From Gaeumannomyces sp. JS-464 (lineage: Eukaryota; Ascomycota; Sordariomycetes; Magnaporthales; Magnaporthaceae): a stretch of 64,000 nt of DNA. This document shows, piece after piece, positions 23,865-34,085 of the stretch (its first letter is position 1; the number at the start of each line of letters is the position of its first letter). The notes under the pieces were generated by a model. The model ran no database searches. It had not been told where the DNA came from and saw nothing but the letters and a program-made list of their open reading frames with translations. Made by a program: the position numbers and the translations under genes. The stretch covers positions 4,526,001 through 4,590,000 of the forward strand of contig NGZR01000001.1 of assembly GCA_002197995.1 (NCBI GenBank), read 5' to 3'.

Positions 23865-25156
23865 TCATGTCCTTTTCCTCCCGAAGAGATAGACTTCAAT
23901 ATGCTGCGACGCGGCATCGAAAACATGGAGGTCGAAGCCAGTATACTCCTCGATGCCCCAGCCCACGTCGGACATCAGGTCGAAAGTGCTTTCTCCGAAT
24001 AGTGCCGAGGCTTCGTGGCTAGCAAGACCCGGGGGTCGCCGAATGGTGCTTCGTCCCCTGGGCTTGCGTGCTTCGGCGAGGTAGCCGAGTGGATTTCTGC
24101 GAGCGTCTCGACCAGCGCCGGGAGCATGTCGACGTTGTACGTGCAGTCGCTGAGCATGATGAGATCCCAGGGGCGCGCGAGGATCTTGGGGGCGAACACC
24201 CCCATGCGCCCGTCCTCCCAGTCAAGGTTCTCGTAGTCCACGACTGGGGCTTGCAGACTATCGACGCTGGCGCCATCTTCCTCTGCTGCCTCATCTTCGG
24301 TTAAACGCTGCTGCCGCCTTTGGGATACCGTTGCGTCGTAGCGTGATATGTTGGCGAGCGCTCTATCCCGTGCCTCAGGGAGATCCGTCATCAGGATCGA
24401 AACCGGCCGCCGTGTGCTGTCTGCAGACTCGTTGTTCCCTAGAATGGCCGTCGCGAGCCCGATCCCCAGTATTCCAACGCCGCTGCCAATTTCCAGCACG
24501 TCTAGCTTCTCCTTGCTTGCCAGGACCTCCTCCAGGGTCGGCATGCGGTCCCGGTCAAGCCTGGAGGACGAGCTGCTGCAGAATATCTCAGCCAGCACGG
24601 CCGACAGGTAGACTCCGGCGTCCCAGACGTGCCGAGCAATGCTCTCGCCCAGCTCCTCCTCGACCTCAACACAGAGGGGCGACGCCTCCGCGGACTCCTC
24701 CGGGATCCTCAGCCTGCGCAGAGCCATGGTCTCCTCGGGCTGGCCCAAGCGGAGCGTCACGTAGAGCGGCATGATCAGCCCCCAGGGAGAAGATAGGATG
24801 TCTGCCACGCTAGAGGCTGAAAAGCCCATATCCAGGGTCCGCACGCAGACAACGGCCTGGCTCAGCTGCGTGGCGCTGCTGGCCTGTGGAGGCAGCTTGA
24901 CCTTGGTCTTCAGGACCCGGCTGCCGGCCGTCCAGCGCAGCGCCTTCTCGCCTTCGGTGACGAGGAGCTCGATGCCGCCACCCCGTTCTACCGAGCCGTG
25001 CAGATATAGTACAGCATCCAGGTCCACCGGCTCGTGTGGGCACAGGAACGACTCCCCGAGGTCTGTAGTAACTGTGAGCAGCAGTTGAAGTTGCGCGCCG
25101 CCGCGTGCCCTGCTGCCGACGAATGACGGCGGTCTGAGTATCCGGATGTAGTGCAT
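23865..25156 (-). CDS. Methyltransf_16 (METTL21/EFM-like) protein-lysine methyltransferase family
   Basis: This is a likely S-adenosylmethionine-dependent methyltransferase of the seven-strand METTL21 group, which methylates lysines of elongation factors or chaperones. The fungal subgroup looks like Rrg1/Efm2. The gene is a single exon of 430 residues after correction. The start MHYIRILRPPSF at 25156 fits the family; upstream codons look non-coding. An N-terminal region of about 150 residues precedes the catalytic fold: VWDAGVYLSAVLAEI, motif I LDVLEIGSGVGILGIGLA, the acidic post-I ILMTDLPEA, motif DLIMLSDCTYNVDMLPAL (variant of the family's DxxY) and VLLATKPRHYSEKAL. One T is missing from a T run (23983-23985 on the plus strand, AAA). 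Without it the protein stops at SEKALST; restored, it continues through FDLMSDVGWGIEEY to a TGA at 23865. The gene is divergent from the deaminase-like gene 544 bases away. The actual substrate cannot be read from sequence. Confidence 0.85.
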
Positions 25157-25700
25157 CTTTGGCAGCCTCGAGATTCGTTTGTTGGAGCAGTTCCTCTCCA
25201 AGAACTTGTGATTTTTGGGGCTCTCAGACCGCCGTGGGTAGGAAGGTTGGCTGGTAGATAAGAACAGCAGCCATGAATCGAGGTTGTTGTTTTTTCTTCT
25301 GACATAGAAGATCAAAGGGTTAGGGTTCCATATCCCTCTGCAACACGGGCTACCTTCTTGATATACAGCACTGTAAAATCCCGTCGATCAACTCTAGAGC
25401 TGAAGGACGCTACTGTAGTCGGAGCTCGCCGGGTCCGGCCATATCCCTCAACCAGGTAAATCCCTCGGCTGATGCCGACGTCGTCCGTGGGCTGTCCAAA
25501 GTCTCCCCCCATGAGGACGTGGGATTCGCGAGATAAGAAGACGACGGTGCACACTGCTGCACGAGACCGCTCCTTAGCCATTGATACATCCCAAGTATAA
25601 GTCGACAGGACTGTCCTCAATCTTATTTCGCAATTCAGAGAAGCTCTGCAGCTTGTGACAATTCAACCCTACCAGCAAAACCCTATCTGGACAATTCACC
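25157..25700. promoter_or_regulatory. Shared upstream region of the methyltransferase and deaminase-like genes
   Basis: The 544 bases between two divergent start codons must hold both promoters. I see no clear TATA box. The overlapping short minus-strand open frames look fortuitous. Confidence 0.5.
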
Positions 25701-26371
25701 ATGGCACCCGCCACCACGAACCCAAACTCCCCAGCGGCGCTGCTATCGGCAATGCTCGACGACACCGAGCAGAGGATCGTGCCCCTTACGCGTGCCGGCG
25801 TTTCCTCGGGCAGCAAGCTGTTCGGGGCGGCGATGCTCTCGCGCGACGGCCTCTCGCCCCTGACGGTGGCCACCAACGACGAGCGTGTCTCGCCCCTGCT
25901 CCACGGCGAGATCAACCGCATCTAGCAGTTCTTCGCCTCGCGGCCGCCCGGGCAGGGACCCGCGACGGCGGGCTGTGTCTTTTTCGCCACTCACGAGCCG
26001 TGCTCCCTCTGTCTAAGCGGCATCACCTGGAGCGGCTTCAACGAGTTCTACTATCGTTTTACGTATGAAGACAGCCGCGATCTGTTTGGGATCCCCTACG
26101 ACATCGATATCTTGCAGGAGGTCTTCAGGGCCCCTGCGCCCACGGACACTCCCGAGGCGCTAGCCGCCCGCCCTCTCTACAACAAGACAAACAAATTCTT
26201 CAGGGCCAGAAGCCTGTCGGACCGGACCTTGTTTCGGAGATTGACGAAGAGGATGAAAGAAAGGCCTGGAAGGAGCGGATCGAAAGAGTGAAGGATCTTT
26301 ACAGCTCTTTGAGCGCCACCTACCAGACCGGCAAACAGGCAGGGACAGACAGCGCCAGTGTGTGGAAGTAA
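25701..26371 (+). pseudogene. Cytidine/deoxycytidylate deaminase-like gene with an in-frame stop and a frameshift
   Basis: The zinc-deaminase signature is present: HGEIN (His ligand and catalytic Glu) at about residue 69, and THEPCSLCLSG (two Cys ligands) about 35 residues on. The family is a fungal group of about 200-220 residues with C-terminal RPLYNKTNKFF and a helical tail ending SASVWK. Two lesions are present. Codon 75 (25923-25925) is TAG where relatives, as I recall them, have Gln (HGEIN-x-I-Q-QFF), so CAG to TAG is one transition. One C is also missing near 26227 (ACCTTG), after which the tail resumes to the TAA at 26369. The frameshift matches the indel pattern of the window; the TAG does not. 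It may be a true nonsense mutation, a base-call error or a UAG recoded by A-to-I editing. The substrate is unknown. Confidence 0.7.
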
Positions 26372-26723
26372 GATTGGTGGAAGACGGGTGGTGGTTCTTT
26401 GTGTTTGTTTGCGATTGTCTATCTCCGATTGTTGCTGTGCACACGAGAATCATCCAGAGGTCAATAGGTCTGCCCTTTCGTGCTCCACACAGGAACCTTG
26501 CGCTGATGCTTATCGTTCAAGGTCTTAATGGCAGCACAAGAGGAGATCAAATAGCACAACTCACTTCAAGCTCGCCTGCCCGGCATTCTGTCCTCTGAAG
26601 TCTACCCGATCCCCAAGCCTCTTCACGGTTTCCCCTCCTAACCCCCAGGAGCCTTCCGCTACATCTATTGTCACGCCAGCTCTGGACACATAACCAGAGC
26701 TCTACTCAGGATGTCCGCAGCTA
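26372..26723. other. Intergenic spacer
   Basis: These 350 bases separate the deaminase-like gene from the next plus-strand gene. Nothing recognisable was seen beyond T-rich sequence near 26390-26440. Confidence 0.5.
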
Positions 26724-28146
26724 ATGGCCGCATCCCTAAGAGCGGCCTTCAAGATGGTGGACATAGTGAAGAGCCGCTTCTGGTCCGAGGAGAAAGAGTC
26801 GGAGCTGCGCAGCGAGGTGAGAACGCCCCCATATCACCCAAGAATCCCGAACCTCCGCTCCTCATATACAAAGCTAACAGTATCGGATACCCCTACGCGA
26901 ATAGTGCCCCGCCTTCATCGCTCAGGTGGACGAAAACGAGCTAAGGGCCTGGAAAATGTCGCAACTCATATTTAAAACGGCCATCCCCGATATCTTCACG
27001 TATGGACTGAGGCTCGATCCTCGGCTAGAAGCCTCCTGCCAACTGCCAGCCTCGGACAGATCCGAGTTCTTCGCACGACTCGAAGAAATCCTTCCCCACC
27101 CGGTATTCCAGCAAAGCGCGGCCCGTCTCCGCTTCGTCCTCCAGATGGCCGTGTTCTTCGACGTCGAGGGACACGTGGAGCCGTACGGCCCCGTCCCCCA
27201 GGCCCCGTCCGTGGCTAGCGCCATCCTTGGCCCTCGCAAAGGCAAAGACGCGGCGAGCGCCAAGGATGGCGCCTCCCTGGCACTGGCGTTATGGAAGGAC
27301 TTTGGCCCGGGTCAGGACTACGGCATCCGGCTGGTCGTGGATCAGCTGCAAAGGCAAGCCGCGGAGCGAAAGGAAGAGGAGGAGCGGATGAGGGATGAGA
27401 CAGAAGCCCCTCCGGAGTGGAGCCCCGAGGCCAAGCAGCTCTTCTTCGTCGGGATCCAGGAGCTCAACGACGTGATAAACGCCCTCAACAACGTCAGCCA
27501 CGCCTTCGCTGGCCAATGTGTGCACTTTCGTCCCATCCTGGAGCATCAAGTCGACAGGAGGGGAGGGTGGAAGACGGTAGCCCCACTGGGTCTGGACCAC
27601 CTCGAGGGCATGGTGTATCTCGCGGCGCTGGACGACGAGCGCAAGTACCGCCTGCGCAAGGCCCTGAGGGCGGCAGACGGCGAGACGAACAGGCGGGCCC
27701 TCCATGTCTTCGACGTCCCTGACGACGACGCCGACCCGGAGTACGTCTTCGATGAGGGGTTCGAGCCCGACGCCCGGAGAGTCCTGGCGGGAGACGTCTG
27801 CCCCAAGCGGTACCCGCTCACATACACGAGGTCGTATCAAGACAACAGCGGCGTGCAGGCGGCGCTCAAGCGGCTTTGCGGATCGTCTCGGGACGCCGCC
27901 GGGTCTACGATCTCGTTCGTCTTTCCCGTGGGCCCTAGGCCTGCGAGTCCCGACTTCTGGCTACCAAGCACATCGGACGATGACGAAGAGCGATCGAACC
28001 CGGACCATGGCCTATACGAGGTTTCCTCGATGTCGGGAGACGAGGATGACGAGGAGTCTGAGAGCGACTCTATGCTCCTATGCCAGTTTGCGTCACAAGT
28101 CGACGACGAGAACGTCTGTGAGCTGCTGGCCGCAAGCTCCAAGTAA
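26724..28146 (+). CDS. Hypothetical fungal protein, 437 residues
   Basis: Two exons, 26724-26816 and 26926-28146, joined by a GTGAGA...CAG intron with matching phase; the frame is intact. I do not recognise the family. The N-terminal 30 residues and the following segment (VDENELRAWKMSQLIFKTA) look helical. The middle is mixed alpha/beta (FFARLEEILPHPVFQQSAARLRFVLQ), with a charged coiled-coil-like stretch (QLQRQAAERKEEEERMRDE) and a conserved-looking helix (AKQLFFVGIQELNDVINALNN). The last 80 residues are acidic and Ser-rich (SMSGDEDDEESESDSM), suggesting a nuclear or cytosolic phosphoprotein. There is no signal peptide or transmembrane helix. A nearer ATG (26754, MVDIVKSRFW) is an alternative start. 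The ATG at 26711 is in another frame and is closed by a stop inside the exon region. Confidence 0.75.
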
Positions 28147-29079
28147 GTGAAGGGGGCATAAGTAGGGGCAACGGGAAAGCGGCATCGATAGGCTAGGTGT
28201 GATCCAGGTGTTTACGGAACTATGGCGTAGGACGATCGGGCGAGCAATGTGGAAAGCTGTTTAGTATCTGTTGGACAAGATTGCTCGCCACGAGGGATTC
28301 GGGGGCGGACGGAACCTTGAGGGACGGATATGTCAAATACCTAGATGCCATTTACCAAGTGCTGCCTTACCGGGACATGGAAGTTTTTCCTACTTTTCTG
28401 AGTGGGGGCTGATCTTCAGGACCCTTCCCTTCACATCTCAGCTTTGCGGTGTGGACTGACATCTTTTTCGCGAGTAAAAATAGCATTTTCCATCTCGTTT
28501 TCGTTTAAATCCCGTATCATCGTTGGCGTGCTTTGACCCGAGATCAAGCTGGAGTATGTGGGTATCTCTCCCGCCTCGTCAGAGCACGCACACGCCAGAG
28601 GCGCAAGACGGGAAGTGGGTCAAGTTTCTGCTGATTGTCAATGGCAGTTCACGGGCGGGCAAGGAGGCTGTGAGGCTGTCTTCTGGTCTTGGCTCGAAGC
28701 TTCGCGGGGATTTCGCTGGCTGGGGTTCGAATGATGGCAAATGGACCATACATGATTGGCCTAAGACACCCAGGGGCCTGGGACCCGTCCATAGGGCTGA
28801 GTACTCTGACCAATCAGGGGCAATGTGATTACCTCAAATCGGGTGATGCTGATTGATCAATGGACTTGCTCATGTTATTGCCAAAGAGAGGGTACAAAAG
28901 GGGACGCTGTCCCGTCTTCGTTGATGCAATGATCTGGCACATCATCCACGACTTGAATATCGGTTTTCTACCCTGACACTTGATTACTCCCCCCATCCTC
29001 GCGAAGCTGTCCAAGCTTTTCAGTCTCACCTCTCGAAACCAACCCGCCACACCCAACACACGTAACACCAGTCATCACC
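28147..29079. other. Intergenic region upstream of the CxC protein gene
   Basis: No gene is supported. A TATA-like GGTACAAAAGGGG lies near 28889-28901, about 180 bases before the next ATG. The last 100 bases are C/A-rich (CCACACCCAACACACG), typical of a fungal 5' leader. The 101-codon frame at 28523-28828 has no recognisable feature. Confidence 0.45.
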
Positions 29080-29569
29080 ATGTCCTCCCAGAAGGCCTCC
29101 ACCTGCTGCGGCAAGAGTGACGTCTGTGTCTGTGGTAAGTTGCCTACCTGACCCTGGCATGGCCGTAAAAGGATGTAACTAACATGCCTTGTGCCCCTGT
29201 GTCCAGCCACGCAGGCAAAGTGCAGCTGTGGCAAGCAGTCGGCTCTCCACTGCACGTGCGACAAGGCTGCCACCGAGAACAGCGTCTCGGGTGCGCGCTG
29301 CTCCTGCCGCGCCCGCCCGGCTGGCGAGTGCAACTGCGAGCGCGCCGCATCGGAGAACGTCCGCCCCACCGGATCTGCTTGTGCCTGTGGCGCACGGCCT
29401 GCTGGTATGTGCTCTCCCCTGTCCTCTGCCACCGCCCATCGGCTTGCCGTGATAAAAAGAGGGGCTGGGTTGCTGACCGTCGCTACCAGACGCTTGCACC
29501 TGCGAGAAGGGAGGCGCCTCGGGGGTCTATGACCCCGCCAACGAGACCGACTTTACCACCAAGAAATAA
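29080..29569 (+). CDS. Cysteine-rich CxC protein, metallothionein-like (DUF7871-type)
   Basis: Three exons, 29080-29134, 29207-29404 and 29490-29569, give 110 residues with all phases matching. Intron 1 has a textbook CTAAC branch site near 29178-29184. The protein carries 16 cysteines in eight pairs: one CC (STCCGK) and seven CxC (VCVC, KCSC, HCTC, RCSC, ECNC, ACAC, ACTC). They fall in three loose repeats that share a spacer like A(T/S)EN. There are no aromatic residues until one Tyr and one Phe in the tail (GVYDPANETDFTTKK). The composition points to thiolate binding of Cu(I) or Zn; metal binding is inferred. I recall this as a widespread ascomycete family (DUF7871), normally about 100-120 residues. 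There is no signal peptide, so it is probably cytosolic. Small introns and an intact frame suggest a live gene. Confidence 0.85.
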
Positions 29570-30708
29570 TGAGCTGAGCGTTGGTTGTTGAAGGTTCGGC
29601 CGCGGCGGGAAGCCCAACTAAACTTCACATGCCTACCAGCGGACCGGAAGCTTGTATTTGGGAGTCTCGGGCGGGTGCGTGCTGTTTCCTGCACGCCCTT
29701 CGGGACACCGCTGGAGTTTGCGGCGTTGAGGAATTTAAACATGCGGGACTCGGGTCGGCGTTTTGCATGGGGAGGAATTTGGGTTACTGGGATGACTTTT
29801 ATTCGAGGTTCCTTTTTCTTTTAACTCTCCTCTACCCACGAGAGGACCTCATTGTTTGTAAGTTCTTGAACGAGGTGGACCTATTAGTGCACCCTCAGAG
29901 AACACACGATCGGGATTTTTGGTTGTTTTTTGAGCTCTGGCGTCTCCATCGACGGGTTGTGTGCGCTGGCAATTATGCAGTACCTGACCCATTGACCCAT
30001 TGTTTCTCAGGCTTGCCACCGTGGGTCCGGTTTCTTTCCGGGAAAGACTGTCTGGGCTTCTACAACTGTGCTGTTCACGCGGCCAGCAGAACGGGTCAGT
30101 CCACTGCGTCGATGCGAGCGCGCTGCTGTTCCAGATGGGGCTGACCGACTCGACGTTGACTGGATATCAGACAAACGCCAATCATGGATCGTACCAATAA
30201 CAGGAATGATGCGATGGGGCTGGCGAGCTTCCAAGGGTCCAGACCCCCAGTTCGCCGAGCTTCAGGGGAGCTTGGGCCGCCCCTTGTTTTCTGCCAGCGC
30301 AGGCGGTGAAAAAAGTCTGAGGGCGGGTGCGTCAATTGCGTTCGGGCATGGATTGCCCTGCTCGGGTCACTTTTCCCGCTATCACAACAATCAGCAGCAC
30401 GGCGCGTCTTCTTCAGACCCCCAAACGCCCACTCTGAAAATTCCTTCTTTCTTTCATCATTCCAGAACGCACCACCTCGACTCCCCGGAAACGGCCAGAG
30501 TTGAATGCTTGACTGAGCGCGCGTGCCCATTTGTAGCCCTCATACCAACTTTCTGATTGTCTTTGCTAGCCGCGTCTTTGCCCGATTTCTCGCGCCCGAC
30601 TGTTGGCCTGGGCGCAATATCCACGCCTGACCAAGCCATCGCGCTTGACCGTCGCATCATCACCATCACCACCCAAAACCTGCCGCATTCTTGCGCCGCA
30701 CTTTAAAT
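29570..30708. other. Intergenic region, 1.1 kb
   Basis: This holds the 3' UTR of the CxC gene and the RCC1 promoter. A 187-codon frame (29581-30144) starts 12 bases after the CxC stop and is rich in Cys and Trp without repeats or motifs; I treat it as chance. C/T-rich sequence occurs near 30430-30480. Confidence 0.45.
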
Positions 30709-32832
30709 ATGCCTCCCAAGAAGAAGACGGCCGCGGCTGCTCCCAAGGCTGCCGCCACGAAAGCAACAGCCGCCTCGAAGAAGGCCGCTGCCGCGAGGAA
30801 GGCAGCTTCGGTTGAGCCCGAGAAGCAGCCGCCGCACCGAAGAAGACTACCGCGCCGAAAAAGGCCGCCGCGAGTGAAAAACCTGCACCGGCCAAGGCGG
30901 CGCCTAGGAAGCGCAAGACGGCCGAGGAGTCTGACGCGAACGGAACCGCAGAAGCCCATACCGCGACGCGCCAAAAATCCGCACCAGCCGCCACCAAGCA
31001 GCAGAACACCATTGTCCCTGTTCCCGCCTCAAAGAAGGCAGCTTCGGTCGAGCCCAAGAAGGCCGCCGCGGCCAAGAAGGCTGCGGCACCCAAGAAGGTT
31101 GCAGCACCCAAGAAGGTCGGAAAGAAGGGCGCCGCGTCTACTGAGCCCGGGTCAAACAAGGAGAATGCCGACCCGGAGGTCCCTAAGGATGTTGCTCCTA
31201 CTTCGTCTCCGGCCAAGCGCAAGCGCACCCCCGCAAGAGAGCCCACGCCCAAGGATGCCGACTCCGAGGCTGCCGACAAGGCTGCCAAGGAGAAGGAGGA
31301 TGAGGAGGAGGCACGTCCCGTCAAGCGGGTGCGGACTGCCGCTCCCATCTCCAAGATCAAGATCGGCGTCAAGATCAACAGCGCCCCCGAGACCGTTCTT
31401 GATGTCTTCGTATTTGGCGAAGGGTCCTCGGGCGAGCTTGGCCTTGGAAACATGCGCCACGAGGGCAAGAAGCCCATTGATGTCAAGCGCCCGCGTATCA
31501 ACCACAACCTCACTGCTGCCGCCGTTGGCGTCGTCCAGATCGCCTGTGGTGGCATGCACGTTGTCGCTCTGACCAAGGATAACAAGATTCTGACATGGGG
31601 TGTCAATGATCAGGGTGCATTGGGTCGTGACACTACCTGGGACGGTGGTCTTAGGGACGCTGACGCTGAGGATTCGGACTCGGATGATGATGACGACAGT
31701 GGCCTGAATCCTAAAGAGAGTATCCCCGCCGAGGTTGATATGAGCGAGGTTGTGGAGGGCACCCGTTTCGTGCAGGTTGTGGCCAGCGACAGTGCGTCCT
31801 TTGCGCTAACCGAGGACGGTCGTGTGTATGGTTGGGGAACCTTCCGCGTAAGTATTGTCTTCCTATGGCTTCCTGGGCATCTGGATCGGCTCTGACGTAC
31901 CTTTTCACTTCTAGGCCAGCGATGGTATCCTTGGTTTCACCCCCACCGTCAAGATCCAGAAGACGCCAGCGCTCCTTGCCGACCCTAAGAAGGTTGTTCA
32001 GCTGGCGGCCGGCTCCAACCACGTGATGGCTCTGGACAAGGCCGGCAAGATCTTGACATGGGGCTGCCCTGAGCAGAACCAGCTTGGTCGCCGCTGTGTT
32101 CAGCGTGACGTTCTCGCGTCGGCCCTGCGGCCTGGCGGCGTTGGTCTGAAGCGTAGCATCAAGATCACCAAGATCTCGTGCGGCTCGTACCACAGCTTTG
32201 CGCTGGACTCGGAAGGTGTTGTCTACGCCTGGGGTCTCAATAACTTTGGCGAGCTCGCTATTGAGCAAGGTGCTGGGGATTCTGATGCGGCAGTCCTCGG
32301 CGCAACCCGTATCGAGGCGCTCGAGGACTACAAGATCGCTGACATCTGCGGCGGCGAACATCACTCGGTGGCCTGCACTACCGACGGCCGCCTGCTGACC
32401 TGGGGTCGCATTGATGGTCACCAAGTCGGACTTCCGAAGGAGGCCTTCAATGAGGACAACGCCATCTACGATGAGGCCAAGAGGCCGCGTATCCTGAAGG
32501 TTCCCACTGTTATTCCTGGTGAGTTCCCCTCCGGCATGCGCCGTCCATCTCCTTGAAGCATATCCTTATGAACAAGTCGGTGCTAACATTGTATCCCAGA
32601 CCTCAAAAACATTGTCTCAGTCGCCGCTGGCACGGACAACAGCTTTGCCCTGACGGGTGACGGCAAGACCTACTCTTGGGGCTTCTCGACCAACTATCAG
32701 ACCGGCCTGGGTACCTCTGACGACGTTGAGATCCCGACCCTGATTGAGAACACGGCAGTCAAGGACCGCAAGATCACTTTTGCCGGCGCCGGTGGACAAT
32801 ATTCGATCGTTGCCAGCCCGGCCGACTCCTGA
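30709..32832 (+). CDS. RCC1 family Ran guanine-nucleotide exchange factor
   Basis: RCC1 (yeast Srm1, fission yeast Pim1) loads GTP onto Ran at chromatin and so sets the nuclear transport gradient. Exons: 30709-31847, 31915-32518 and 32600-32832, 658 residues after correction. The C-terminal 450 residues carry the seven-bladed propeller repeats with the usual words: VFGEGSSGELGLG, IACGGMHVVALT, ILTWGVNDQGALGRD, SFALTEDGRVYGWGTFR, LAAGSNHVMALDKAGK, ISCGSYHSFALD, YAWGLNNFGELA, ICGGEHHSVAC, VAAGTDNSFALTGDGKTYSWG. An acidic insert (DAEDSDSDDDDDSG) sits in blade 2. The N-terminal 200 residues are Ala/Lys/Pro-rich with repeated AAAPKK units, resembling a histone H1 tail and likely to bind DNA. One base is missing near 30825; the Lys/Ala-rich frame resumes at once. 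A null allele is implausible in an essential gene. Confidence 0.92.
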
Positions 32833-34085
32833 ACGCGCATGTGCAAGGCTTCCCCGTCGGGACGCCCTCCGGATTTTATGATATCAGACTACATCTCGGA
32901 AAACTGTACCAACATCCGTTTGCTTTCTATACCAACTTCGAGTTGATGCACTCGTCCCCCTGACCTTCTTGGCTTAGCCCATGCCTGGGTTTTGCGGGAG
33001 GGCGATACGATTTAATAGCTTTGGTTCACTCTTGCGCGTCATAGCTTTACATGGCTTCATTAACTTGATTGGGCGCTGGTTGGTAATTTGATGGAGCGCT
33101 GGGGAAAAAACGCTCTCAGCCAGAAATGCCAGGGAAGACAACGCTCGGAGTTCTTTTCTTTCTTTTTTTCTTCCTCTGCTCAGGATTTGATAGTTTATCT
33201 CCTCAGTGTCCATGTATTATATGCGAAAATGCTTCTGGTTTGGTTGGCTTTGGGTTAGGGAACTGGGGATGGACAACCGTTTGATCTTCCACCGTCTTTT
33301 CTTTCTCATCTTTTTATTGCTTGTTTCGCCCTCTCAGTACACTATAGACTCATGCGACAGAAGATGACTCAAAAAGTAACACCGAAGTTAAAAACGCTCG
33401 TGGCCTCGTGTCTGTAGTCGTCCCCGGCCTCCTTTTTAAACAAGTACAAAAAGTTTGACCCATGAGACAAACGCCGGCCCCAGGGCTTTTATACAAGATA
33501 TCAATGCCACCAATCACCATGAAAACCCCAAACACCAGAATATGCATGATAAAAGGCCCGGGTTGGATTCACCAACGCGCGAGCCAATTGTGTGGAGCCA
33601 GGAAAGGCCAGCCAGAAAGCTGTAGGGAGCGACCACCCGTGGCCCTGGCCATAGAAAATTCTTTGTGGAGCGCTTCCTCGACTGTCTCTGTCCAAGCCGG
33701 CTTGGCTTAGTTTGCAAGACCAAGCACCACCACCCTTATTTGGACCCCCGTCCTAAGCCGGTACGCCTGCCGGACTAAAGAGGGGCGTGAGGGACGTGCA
33801 TCAGGTAAGTTTGCAGCGTGCCGCGCGCGGACGGGAAAACGCATGAACTCGGGACTGTCTCGAGGAGGAGAGCAGGATGCCCAACCATTGTCTTGACTGC
33901 CGGCATGGGCAGATCGTGCGTCTCCGGGTTCGGGGCTAGATAGACGTCTTTGAAGTCCTTTTTTTTTTATCTTTTTTTGCTCCTTCCCTCCTTTTTCCTT
34001 TTTTTCCTCTCCTTTTTTTTTTTTTTTTTCTCCTTCCCGACCTCGTCTTGTTTGCCAAAACATGAATGTTATGGCCCAAAGACGC
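32833..34085. other. Intergenic region between convergent RCC1 and YIP1
   Basis: Both neighbouring genes end here, so this is mainly 3' UTR and spacer. T- and A-rich stretches occur (33150-33175, 33950-34030), including the poly-T run at 34013-34029. No gene is supported on either strand. Confidence 0.5.
34013..34029 (+). repeat. Poly-T tract of 17 next to the YIP1 stop
   Basis: A run of T in a longer C/T-rich stretch (33958-34040), about 60 bases beyond the YIP1 stop. On the YIP1 strand it is a poly-A/purine tract in the 3' UTR. Confidence 0.85.

Noticed and set aside
29581..30144. A 187-codon frame just after the CxC gene
   Set aside because: It starts inside the likely 3' UTR and contains no recognisable motif; Cys and Trp content suggests random reading.
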